Source of the DNA: Agaribacillus aureus
Lineage (GTDB): Bacteria; Bacteroidota; Bacteroidia; Cytophagales; Cyclobacteriaceae
Assembly (NCBI GenBank): GCA_030442055.1
Contig: JAUJEB010000004.1
Span: forward strand, 310,001-374,000
Length of the DNA stretch: 64,000 nt
Direction of reading: 5' to 3'
A model generated the notes under the pieces. That model was not told the origin of the DNA. It did not search any database and saw only the letters and a program-made list of their open reading frames with translations. Of this stretch, positions 1 through 8,438 are shown piece by piece (position 1 is the first letter of the stretch; each line of letters opens with the position of its first letter). Position numbers and translations under genes: made by a program.

Positions 1-2
1 TC

Positions 3-3000
3 CAAATTGACACCTATACCCAGAGCATACCTAATATTGACGAGTTTGTATGGACCATCGATGACGGTAATGGTAATGTAACTACGATCAATAATCCACC
101 TGCCAATACCGCCCTGTCGCATACGTTCACCAACAACACATCATCAATCCTTAACTATTCGGTGCAACTGGATGTGAATTTAACCACGGCGGGCTGTGTA
201 GTTCCTTTCAGAAGGTTGGTACGGGTAAACCCTCTTCCCGGATCGGATTTTAATGATGTGGTTGTTGATCAGACATGTGACTTTGTAACCGTTAACATTG
301 ATGCCGTGCAAAAGGGTCTGGCTACCTATAACTGGACATTGTCCGCGCCAACGGTAAACAGCCCCATATTTGATGACAATTTTGATCTTTTATTTGACCG
401 CCCTGAATTTGTAGATGGGGATCTGACAGTAACGATGACCCTAAATACAGAAAACTTGCTGGGTTGTGCCAGCCCCAGCACGACGAGCAAGACTTTTGTC
501 ATTCCCAGAAAAGATGACATCAATATGGATCTGACCCTGGTGAGCAACAATACGTTCTGCAATTATTTTAATGCCCAATTTGAGAATAACTCATCAGCTT
601 CCCCTGCCGGAACAAGTTGGGAACTTTTTATCACCAGGGGAAGCGGTATTCCACAAAATGTCAGTGGTGATGTCACCGGAAATTTAGATGGATCAGGTGG
701 TGGTTTCAATTATCTTTTTACCATCGCCGGGGATTATTTGGTGGAATTAGTAGCCACTTCACCCGATGGATGTATTTTTAAGGATAGCGAAACCCTGACC
801 GTATATCCCGACGTTACTGCCTCATTCATGCCCAACACTACGGAAGGTTGCGGCCCTCTTGAGGTATTGTTCAATGAAAACTCGTATAATCAGCCCGACA
901 TACAGGATAAATTCTGGACTATTCAAAACCTTACCGCCGGTACAGTTGAATTGCCACGGCAAAATACCAACATGGTGGGTTATACACTGGGTAATCCGAC
1001 TAAAAGCTTTATAGATTATGCCATCACACTAGACATAGTATCCTTTAATAATTGTGTTGATGACACCACGATTGTAATCAGGGTTTATCCCGAACCTGAG
1101 GTAGATTTTAATGTTGTAGGACCTGATCCAAGTTGTGCACCTTATGAAGTTAGCTTTGAAAACATTTCCAACAATCCGGCAGGAACGAGTTACATCTGGA
1201 ACTGGGGAGATGGCACCTATTCTAATTTCAACGATTTGGATCCCGGTTACAGCACATCAGTAAACCATACATTTTTAAATACTTCCTACCTGTCCAACAG
1301 GTTAGTGAACGTAAAGTTGACTGCCATTACTCCTGATAATTGTATTACGGAAGTAACGAAGACTATCACACTCAACCCACAGATCATAGCCAACATTATG
1401 CCTGACCGAACCTCGGGATGTTCACCGTTAACAGTGAATTTTGATAACTTTTCCCAGGGTGATACCTCGCCCAACAGTGGCTGGTACTATACAGATCCCA
1501 CAACCGGGATAAGAAATAAATTTTCGGATGAATTTATCACGTCTCATACCTTCATTAACAACAGTGACGTGGATAAAACCTTCTTAATAGAATATGAAGC
1601 TATCAATGTCGGTGGTTGTACTGATATAGCAAGTACCTCAATAACCGTGCATCCCGAAATAACCGCCTCGTTTTCATTTCAGGGAGGCAGCGAAGCATGC
1701 AGCCCCTATCCTATCACCTTTTCGAATGACGTCATTAAAAGCGGGGTCACCTATGTATGGAACTGGGGAGATGGGAGTTTTAATGACACAACCACGGTTG
1801 AAAACAGCATTGTTCATATCTTTGAAAATGCCTCCACCAGTATTACTAAAAACTTCAATGTTGTTTTAACAGCGATCGACGAGCGCACAGGTTGTGAGGC
1901 GTCTACAAGTGAGATAATCACTATTTTCCCGACCATTGTCACCCGCGTGGAAGCAGATATTCCCCAGGGCTGTGGGCCACTACGGGTAAATTTCACTAAC
2001 AACACCTCCGGTGTAGGATTAACCCATACCTGGTATTACAGGGTAAAAGGTACCAACGATAGGCTAGGCACCTTAAATACTGCCTTTGCGAGTTATGAGC
2101 TGGGCAATAAAACACCCGAAAATGTGGTGTACGAGGTGGTATACGAAGTAGAGAATACAGATAATTGTCAGGCGAGAGAAACCTTTGATATTACCGTATT
2201 TCCGGAGATTGAGGCCAATTTTACGGCTGATCCGGAGCGACAAATATTGCCAAATAAGACGGTTAGCGTCACTAATTTATCAACGCCTGGCAATTGGGAA
2301 TATCATTGGGATTTTGGCGATGGCAGGGGTATCAGCGATGACAAAGATCCGCAGCCTTATGAATATGAGACCTATGGTAATTATCTGCTTACCCTGACCG
2401 TAAAAAATCCCATAGAACAATGCGAATCACAACATTCAATACTCATTGTTATAGAACCTGTGGTGCCGGTGGTGGATTTCGCTTACGACCCCGGAAGTGG
2501 TTGTATACCGCTAACCGTAAACTTCACCAATTTGTCTACCGGAGCTGATGCGACTTCGTATAAGTGGGATTTTGGTGATGGTGTCGGCTTTTCCAATGAA
2601 GTAAACCCTTCTTACACCTATTACAAGCCGGGAACGTATACGGTGAAGCTTTCTGCCACAAATGAGATTGGATTAGTAGTCACCGAAATAAAGGAGCAGA
2701 TCATTAAAGTGCATGATTTACCTAGAGCATCTTTTGTCGCCAGGCCATCATTGGTTTATCTGCCGGAATCTCCGGTTATTGTCCAAAATTATACCGTTGG
2801 CGGCGCAGAATACCATTGGGATTTTGGCGACGGTACCACGTACAATGAATATGAACCAAGACACCAATATCAGGAACCTGGTGAATACTTTATTGAGTTA
2901 ATAGCCGTCAACGAACATGGTTGCTCGGACACTTTAAAAGTGGAAAGCGCTGTCACCGTTGTAAATGGAGGACAGGTTAAAATACCAAATGTTTTCACGC

Positions 3001-3275
3001 CAAATGTCGACGGCCCACCTAGCCAGGGAGGAGGAATCGGCTTCGCCAGTAACGATATTTTTCTACCTATTGTAGAAGGTGTTGTCGACTTCCAGATGGA
3101 AATTTACAATCGCTGGGGCGAAATGGTATTTGCCACAAAAGATCAGCGCTTTGGTTGGGACGGTTACTATAAGGGACGGTTAAGTGCACAAGGAGTTTAT
3201 TTGTATAAAATTGAACTTAAATTCATCAGTGGTGAAAGTACCACCAGGGTTGGTGATGTGACACTTTTACGATAA
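3..3275 (+). CDS. PKD-repeat surface adhesin with T9SS type B sorting domain (5' end outside window)
   Basis: The frame is open from the first bases of the window, so the true start lies upstream; the visible part is about 1090 residues. It is a string of PKD/Ig-like domains of about 90-100 residues, with PKD signatures such as WNWGDG (two copies) and WDFGDG (three copies near the C-terminus). The last roughly 90 residues, beginning at KIPNVFTPN and containing YNRWGEMVF and WDGYYKG, form the gliding-motility-associated C-terminal domain (CHU_C, TIGR04131), the type B signal for T9SS export. Inferred role: a secreted or cell-surface adhesin. The C-terminal 350 or so residues (three PKD domains plus sorting domain) are paralogous to the end of the giant adhesin at 8439-19919, and both proteins end in RVGDVTLLR. 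A hairpin terminator lies about 190 bp downstream. The family assignment is firm; the ligand is unknown. Confidence 0.92.
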   Translation, partial: QIDTYTQSIPNIDEFVWTIDDGNGNVTTINNPPANTALSHTFTNNTSSILNYSVQLDVNLTTAGCVVPFRRLVRVNPLPGSDFNDVVVDQTCDFVTVNIDAVQKGLATYNWTLSAPTVNSPIFDDNFDLLFDRPEFVDGDLTVTMTLNTENLLGCASPSTTSKTFVIPRKDDINMDLTLVSNNTFCNYFNAQFENNSSASPAGTSWELFITRGSGIPQNVSGDVTGNLDGSGGGFNYLFTIAGDYLVELVATSPDGCIFKDSETLTVYPDVTASFMPNTTEGCGPLEVLFNENSYNQPDIQDKFWTIQNLTAGTVELPRQNTNMVGYTLGNPTKSFIDYAITLDIVSFNNCVDDTTIVIRVYPEPEVDFNVVGPDPSCAPYEVSFENISNNPAGTSYIWNWGDGTYSNFNDLDPGYSTSVNHTFLNTSYLSNRLVNVKLTAITPDNCITEVTKTITLNPQIIANIMPDRTSGCSPLTVNFDNFSQGDTSPNSGWYYTDPTTGIRNKFSDEFITSHTFINNSDVDKTFLIEYEAINVGGCTDIASTSITVHPEITASFSFQGGSEACSPYPITFSNDVIKSGVTYVWNWGDGSFNDTTTVENSIVHIFENASTSITKNFNVVLTAIDERTGCEASTSEIITIFPTIVTRVEADIPQGCGPLRVNFTNNTSGVGLTHTWYYRVKGTNDRLGTLNTAFASYELGNKTPENVVYEVVYEVENTDNCQARETFDITVFPEIEANFTADPERQILPNKTVSVTNLSTPGNWEYHWDFGDGRGISDDKDPQPYEYETYGNYLLTLTVKNPIEQCESQHSILIVIEPVVPVVDFAYDPGSGCIPLTVNFTNLSTGADATSYKWDFGDGVGFSNEVNPSYTYYKPGTYTVKLSATNEIGLVVTEIKEQIIKVHDLPRASFVARPSLVYLPESPVIVQNYTVGGAEYHWDFGDGTTYNEYEPRHQYQEPGEYFIELIAVNEHGCSDTLKVESAVTVVNGGQVKIPNVFTPNVDGPPSQGGGIGFASNDIFLPIVEGVVDFQMEIYNRWGEMVFATKDQRFGWDGYYKGRLSAQGVYLYKIELKFISGESTTRVGDVTLLR

Positions 3276-3828
3276 AGGAATTAAAAAAATCCAATAATTT
3301 TTCTCACCCGAAAAGTTATGTAGCAAAGCGTAGTAGTTTATGGCTGGATATCTACACAGACCGTAACTGACGGAACGGAATACCGGGTGAGATAGGAGTT
3401 GGTAAAAAAATAGAGCCGGATCAAAACTACTGCAATTAATTCAGTAAGATAACCATTAATGAGCACGCAGGCCGGTACTTCGGCCTGCGTTTTTTACAGG
3501 GATAAGCCCTGATTTCAATCCATAAACCAGTGCTGCCAATTCTCAGGTGTCAGTACGCTGCCATCTGGCTGCGATGCCGCGTATCGACCGGGTTGTATTT
3601 GGCAAAGTTCAACGCCAAACAGCCAAAAGATGACTGTAGCCATGATTTTTGTCCGATTGATTTCTTACACAAAAAATAAGTGGGTAATAAAAAGCCCCTA
3701 TTTTGTTTGTTATTGCCTCTTACATTAAAGAATTTTCATAATACCTATTATTCCATTAAAACGGGTGGAAAGGGCCTTGTTTAGGGTAAAACTCCCTTTT
3801 TTGGCCTGAAAGAATGAATTAATATGAT
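3276..3828. other. Intergenic region with long-range stem, terminator and a 42-codon ORF
   Basis: These 553 bases hold no convincing protein gene. The 8-base arm CTCACCCG (3303-3310) is exactly complementary to CGGGTGAG (3384-3391), and a strong hairpin terminator follows at 3465-3495, so a structured 3' UTR or small RNA is possible. On the minus strand, an ATG ORF of 42 codons (3643 down to 3515) encodes a Trp-rich peptide and looks richer in GC than its surroundings; it could be a small gene or a remnant. The AT-rich part after about 3660 is the likely promoter region of the operon beginning at 3829. Confidence 0.5.
3465..3495 (+). terminator. Rho-independent terminator
   Basis: A perfect 10-bp stem, ACGCAGGCCG (3465-3474) with CGGCCTGCGT (3481-3490), and a 6-base loop are followed by a run of T. 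It lies downstream of the first adhesin gene, or of an RNA encoded between 3276 and 3464. Confidence 0.9.
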
Positions 3829-5535
3829 ATGGAAAAATTAAAGGCCATGAATAAGACTAATGTAATAACCTTTGCCTTCCTCCACATAAAACGGGTAAAT
3901 AACCCATTAATAAAAATTTTTATCGTTTTAAACTTATTTGTGGCGTATCCCGTATTTGCGCAGGTCGGTATTGGCACACAGACACCACATAATTCGGCTG
4001 TTCTTGAATTATTCTCTACAGAAAAGGGTTTGCTGATACCAAGACTGAACTCTGCTCAAAGACTCGCCATCACCAATCCGGCCAATGGGTTACTGGTATA
4101 TGACGCCGACATCAGCAAGATATATTTTTTTGACGGGACTACCTGGAATGAATTAGGCAGAGAGGGGCCTGCAGGCCCGCAGGGACCTCAAGGTGACGAT
4201 GGCGACGCCGGCGCGGATGGGGCTGATGGTGCAAACGGTGCTAATGGAAGTAATGGTGCGGATGGGGCCGACGGAGCAGATGGTGTAGGTATCGCCAACA
4301 TCGTGGACAATGGCAACGGCACGTTTACGGTAAATTATACCGACGGCGGAAACGACTCTTTCAGCGTGCCTGTTGGCGGGGGAACCGGCTGGGAATTAGC
4401 CGGTAATGGAGGGACAGACCCCCTAACGGAATTTTTAGGTACGACGGATGCCCAGGATCTGGTTTTTAAAACTGAAAATATCGAACGCCTTCGGATCAAG
4501 CAAGGTAACGCAACCTTGGGAGGATACATAGGCATAAACAATAATAATCCCACTTCCAGACTGGATGTTATGGGAGGCGCACCTTCTACGAATTTCGGAT
4601 TTACGGTTAAAAATACACTCCGTACCAATTTTGGCGTCAGGGATGACGGAAATGTGGTTATCAATGAAAAACTGGGTATTGGAACGGTAACGCCGGATGA
4701 AGCACTACACATTCAGAAAGGTGTGAATGCAAAAATAATCGTGGAAGCCACCGCCATTACCACAGGTAGGAAATTAGAGATTGGCACCTCCTTCACCGGT
4801 ATAGGGCCATCCACTTCCTTTTTAAGAATGCATAACCCGTTACAGGATTTAATCATAAGAACCAACAATGGCACAGATGCTGAAAGATTCAGATTTAAAG
4901 ACAACGGACAATTGATCCTGGGAGAATCTGCCACCGGGCTTGTGCCGGTCGGCACCAACCGGCTCACGGTTTACGGGGATGTGGATGTAACCGGTGATAT
5001 CACGGCCACCGGAACTATTACAGGCTCTGATGGCCGGTTCAAAAAGCATGTTAACAGTATTGAGCAAGGGCTGGATATCATTCTTGGGCTAAGACCAGTC
5101 ACTTTCCAATGGAAAAAAGCCTTTATTGCCGGCAAAAATATGGATGCCGATAGAAAATATTATGGCTTTATTTCCCAGGAGGTAGAAAAAGTATTTCCCG
5201 AAACAGTTGTCAAAAAGGAAGCTCTGGTAGGTAATAAAAAAGTTGAGGATTTCAGATTCATTAACCTGACCAACTTTACACCTGTTTTAGTGAAAGCTCT
5301 GCAGGAACAACAGACCATAATCGAAACCCAACACGACGAAATCAATTCACTAAAAAAGAGAATTATGTCCCTGGAAAACAAAACCCCAAAAAATACCAAA
5401 GAAAAGGCCATTCAGGAAAAATTGCTTTCACTGGAAGCCGAGTTGGATCTATTAAAAGCCTACATCTATAATAATTCAGCATCGGCAAAACAGGCAAAAG
5501 ATGATTCCAAAGAGATTAAATTATTAGACAAATAG
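3829..5535 (+). CDS. Collagen-like repeat protein with C-terminal peptidase S74 (intramolecular chaperone) domain
   Basis: The protein has 568 residues. A hydrophobic segment ending VAYPVFA before QVGIGTQTP looks like a signal peptide. QVGIGTQTP and the following GLLIPRLNSAQR are typical of Bacteroidota tail-fibre-domain proteins. About 14 consecutive Gly-X-Y triplets follow (residues about 111-153), then beta-rich stalk sequence, then an S74 domain starting near S400 (SDGRFKK, with the expected Ser400 and Lys405). S74 domains help fibre trimers fold and then cut themselves off. The C-terminus after about residue 485 is predicted coiled coil. No T9SS sorting domain is visible. It is the first gene of a tight operon with a type B cargo and a PorP/SprF protein, which suggests a trimeric surface fibre. 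ATG 3847 is an alternative start; the signal peptide is kept either way. Confidence 0.85.
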   Translation: MEKLKAMNKTNVITFAFLHIKRVNNPLIKIFIVLNLFVAYPVFAQVGIGTQTPHNSAVLELFSTEKGLLIPRLNSAQRLAITNPANGLLVYDADISKIYFFDGTTWNELGREGPAGPQGPQGDDGDAGADGADGANGANGSNGADGADGADGVGIANIVDNGNGTFTVNYTDGGNDSFSVPVGGGTGWELAGNGGTDPLTEFLGTTDAQDLVFKTENIERLRIKQGNATLGGYIGINNNNPTSRLDVMGGAPSTNFGFTVKNTLRTNFGVRDDGNVVINEKLGIGTVTPDEALHIQKGVNAKIIVEATAITTGRKLEIGTSFTGIGPSTSFLRMHNPLQDLIIRTNNGTDAERFRFKDNGQLILGESATGLVPVGTNRLTVYGDVDVTGDITATGTITGSDGRFKKHVNSIEQGLDIILGLRPVTFQWKKAFIAGKNMDADRKYYGFISQEVEKVFPETVVKKEALVGNKKVEDFRFINLTNFTPVLVKALQEQQTIIETQHDEINSLKKRIMSLENKTPKNTKEKAIQEKLLSLEAELDLLKAYIYNNSASAKQAKDDSKEIKLLDK

Positions 5536-5560
5536 CTAGGTGGATATCATTTCCATAATT

Positions 5561-6754
5561 ATGGGGTTTAGAGATCATCTTACATCAAATACAATTAAAC
5601 TGCTAATATGCATTGGCATTTCCCTGCCGGTTAAATCACAGACGTTATTTAACCTGGGTGGAACAGAGATTTTCATCTCTCAGGGAGAAACAGTGTCTAT
5701 TACCGGGGATGTCGAAAATAGCGGCGATATTATCAACGCCGGTACAATCCTGATGGCAGGAAATTGGATCAATGCAGGCACATACAATTCAATCCAGGGG
5801 TCTTTTACATTAAACAGCACCAGCGAGCAACATGTTGATCACAACGGGCAGGCCTTTTTTAGTCTGACCATCAATGGGCCCGGTGAGAAAATCCTGGACT
5901 CAGATGTCCTTGTCAATAATCAAATCACCTTTGAAAGTGGGCTGGTGACCCCGGCCAATAATTCGATATTACTTATAGAAGAAGGAGCACAAACCGTTGG
6001 GGGTTCCATCGATTCCTATGTGAATGGCGTGCTGGCAATCGAGGGTACCGGAGATAAATTTTTTCCTATTGGTAAAAGCGGAAAGTTCAAGCCAATAAAC
6101 TTATATAACATCCAGGGTACAACCCCGACCATTGGTTTTGAGGTATTTGAACCGAATAATGATCCCCAGGCACCAAAGGAATTGCAGGCAATATCCACAG
6201 TCAGATATTGGCAAAAAACACAGATAAGCGGTAACACTTCTAGTGGGAGGATAGCATTAAGTATCGGCGAAGATGATGGCATCAGCGACTTGTTTTTAGC
6301 CGTGGTTACCGAAGCTGATCAGCCGGGAGAGATATTTCAAAACCTGGGTCGCTCTGAGACTACAGGAGATCTGACAGAAGGCAGCGTTACTTCTGACTTG
6401 TCTATAACCGACGGGAATAAGGTTTATGCCCTTGGACAAGAAGTGGACCTGACTGGTATCGACTGCATCCCCGGTGCACTGGCCACCAGGTCTTCCAACG
6501 TTGAGGAACGGGTTATAAAGGTATATTGTGGCAATATCTCGGAAGAAAATTTCTCTTTCAAAATTTATAACAAATGGGGGTTGGTTGTTTATGAGACCAC
6601 CTCTTTACAAGACGCCACGGAATCAGGTTGGGACGGAATTAATATCAACACGGGAAATCCTGAAAAAAACGATGTATATCGATATGTCTTATCAGGCAAG
6701 TTCTTGAACGGAAATGAATTAAGTAGGGTGGGAACCATCACCAAAATCAACTAA
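5561..6754 (+). CDS. Secreted protein with T9SS type B (gliding motility-associated) C-terminal domain
   Basis: About 397 residues from ATG 5561; an in-frame GTG at 5540, 4 bp after the previous stop, is the alternative start. A signal peptide (LLICIGISLPVKSQ) is followed by short repeated beta motifs such as GDVENSGDIINAGTI, which suggest a beta-helix-like start. The C-terminal 90 or so residues contain FKIYNKWGLVVYET, GWDGI and SRVGTITKIN, matching the type B sorting domain, although the usual FTPNxDGxND opening is weak here. It sits between the collagen/S74 gene and a PorP/SprF gene with very short spacers (25 bp and 6 bp), so the three are probably co-transcribed. Inference: this is T9SS cargo, with the downstream PorP/SprF as its dedicated export or anchoring partner. 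The function of the mature domain is unknown. Confidence 0.85.
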   Translation: MGFRDHLTSNTIKLLICIGISLPVKSQTLFNLGGTEIFISQGETVSITGDVENSGDIINAGTILMAGNWINAGTYNSIQGSFTLNSTSEQHVDHNGQAFFSLTINGPGEKILDSDVLVNNQITFESGLVTPANNSILLIEEGAQTVGGSIDSYVNGVLAIEGTGDKFFPIGKSGKFKPINLYNIQGTTPTIGFEVFEPNNDPQAPKELQAISTVRYWQKTQISGNTSSGRIALSIGEDDGISDLFLAVVTEADQPGEIFQNLGRSETTGDLTEGSVTSDLSITDGNKVYALGQEVDLTGIDCIPGALATRSSNVEERVIKVYCGNISEENFSFKIYNKWGLVVYETTSLQDATESGWDGININTGNPEKNDVYRYVLSGKFLNGNELSRVGTITKIN

Positions 6755-6760
6755 TAGCCA

Positions 6761-7879
6761 ATGAAAGGTAGGAAGAGGTATATTGGAAAGATAACGATAG
6801 CCGACAATCCCACGTCGGCTATACTGTTATTATTTAAACTCCTCCTGGTCCTTTCCATCACGACAACACCAACTGCAAACGTGGTTGCCCAGGACGCTAA
6901 TTTCTCTCAATATTATGCGGCACCGCTTTATTTAAATCCGGCGCTGGCAGGAATTGATCCCAGAATTACCGTTGGTCTAAATTATCGTTCACAGCTTAAA
7001 AGCGATTTATATCCCAATCAAAGCAGCCAATTCTCCTTTATTCTCCCAATTATGGGTAAAGGAAACGGCGTCAACCACAAAGGGGGGCTGGGTTTATCAG
7101 CTTATAACGAAATTGCCGGTCAAAATTCTAATTTCAAGGTAATAGGTATAAACCTGGCCGGCGCTTATAATCTATACCTTAAGCAAGATGGCAGTCAGAA
7201 ATTCACATTTGCCATACAAGGAGGATTTATCAATAAACAGATTGACTTTACCAATTTGACCTGGGGTTCACAATTTGACCCCTTTGTTGGTTTCGATACG
7301 AGTATTGACCCTAGTATTAACTTTTTAAACGAAAGCACATTGTATCCGGTATTTAATGCCGGTCTGATGTGGTACACATCGTTGGGAGGTGAAGAAGCCA
7401 ACGGATCAAGTGCTTATTTTGGGCTTTCCGCAGGGAATATTAACGAGCCTGATGAGTCCTTGCTGGACGGGGAGCCTCTCAAGCTTCCCAGGCTTTTCAA
7501 AGTCAATGCCGGGGTTGATCTCAGCATCAACGAGAAAATTACCTTTTCTCCCAATGTTCTTCTGAAATATCAGAATGGTGTATTTCAATTGAATGGTGGT
7601 ACCTACTTATACTATGATCTTGCCAATACAGAGTCTGACGCAGGCCCTAATTTAACCAGGCTGGTACTGGGGGCATGGTACCGATATGGTGACTCCTTTA
7701 TCGTGGCCACCGGTATCAATAAAAATCAATTTACCGTAGGCTTTAGCTATGACATGCGCATCTCTTCCCTAAGACATCCTGACATAGGATCCGGCGCTTA
7801 TGAAGTATCTTTTACTTACCGGTTCAAGCGTAAGGAAAAGGAAGCCACTTATGAGCACAAACCCAGGTTTACTATTTAG
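6761..7879 (+). CDS. PorP/SprF family type IX secretion system membrane protein
   Basis: The protein has 372 residues. After an N-terminal hydrophobic signal ending in VVAQ, the mature protein starts with QYYAAPLYLNPALAG, the hallmark of the PorP/SprF family (TIGR03519). The rest alternates amphipathic beta strands with aromatic residues, as in an outer-membrane barrel, and ends in SFTYRFKRK. Family knowledge: SprF of Flavobacterium johnsoniae is needed for secretion of SprB, and PorP/SprF genes usually lie next to the type B cargo they serve. Here the gene begins 6 bp after a type B cargo gene and ends the S74/type B operon. The next gene is about 560 bp downstream. Confidence 0.93.
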   Translation: MKGRKRYIGKITIADNPTSAILLLFKLLLVLSITTTPTANVVAQDANFSQYYAAPLYLNPALAGIDPRITVGLNYRSQLKSDLYPNQSSQFSFILPIMGKGNGVNHKGGLGLSAYNEIAGQNSNFKVIGINLAGAYNLYLKQDGSQKFTFAIQGGFINKQIDFTNLTWGSQFDPFVGFDTSIDPSINFLNESTLYPVFNAGLMWYTSLGGEEANGSSAYFGLSAGNINEPDESLLDGEPLKLPRLFKVNAGVDLSINEKITFSPNVLLKYQNGVFQLNGGTYLYYDLANTESDAGPNLTRLVLGAWYRYGDSFIVATGINKNQFTVGFSYDMRISSLRHPDIGSGAYEVSFTYRFKRKEKEATYEHKPRFTI

Positions 7880-8438
7880 CTTGGAATGCCTGATTTTCCG
7901 ACTGGTGCTGCCCCTGAAAGTCATGAAAATAAACGGTATAAAATGGAGGATCAGGAGCCTTCAATTCGAGTTATAATCGCATTATACTTCGCACTTTAAT
8001 CACATCTCTTACACAGAGCGTTACCTAAAAAAATCCCCCTTTTTGTGATCAAATGTTCATATATTTTGCACTTTTCAAATTTTCAATATAACAAAACAAC
8101 TAATCTGATCACTCATTTTTGTAGCATCTTGCTTAATATCTTCAAATAATACACAAGTTCACTTACCATTTATATTGCCGCGTTTATGCGGCGTGATTGG
8201 CGTACTTTTAATTTTAATGGAAGTCCCGAAAGTCCTTTGTTAAAGCGAATTGAAGGCTTTTTAAGTGAATTCATTGATTATCAAAACTTTAAATAACAAG
8301 CTAACATGATGCCACCGTATAAAAGCAATATTCAAATCTGGCTATTGAGCTCCTTTACAGCAGAATTGTGGGATGTAATCAAGATTTTAGGACCGACGGG
8401 GAATGTAAGAGCTTCATTTTAAGGAGAAATACGTTATT
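7880..8438. other. Intergenic region upstream of the giant adhesin
   Basis: 559 AT-rich bases between the PorP/SprF gene and the giant adhesin. They probably hold the promoter and a long 5' leader. Two short ATG ORFs lie back to back, 8186-8296 (36 codons) and 8306-8422 (38 codons); neither resembles a known protein. GCCGC and GCGGC around 8176-8191 could form a small hairpin. AAGGAG at 8421-8426 lies about 12 bases before the adhesin ATG and may act as its ribosome binding site. I see no clear terminator. Confidence 0.4.
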
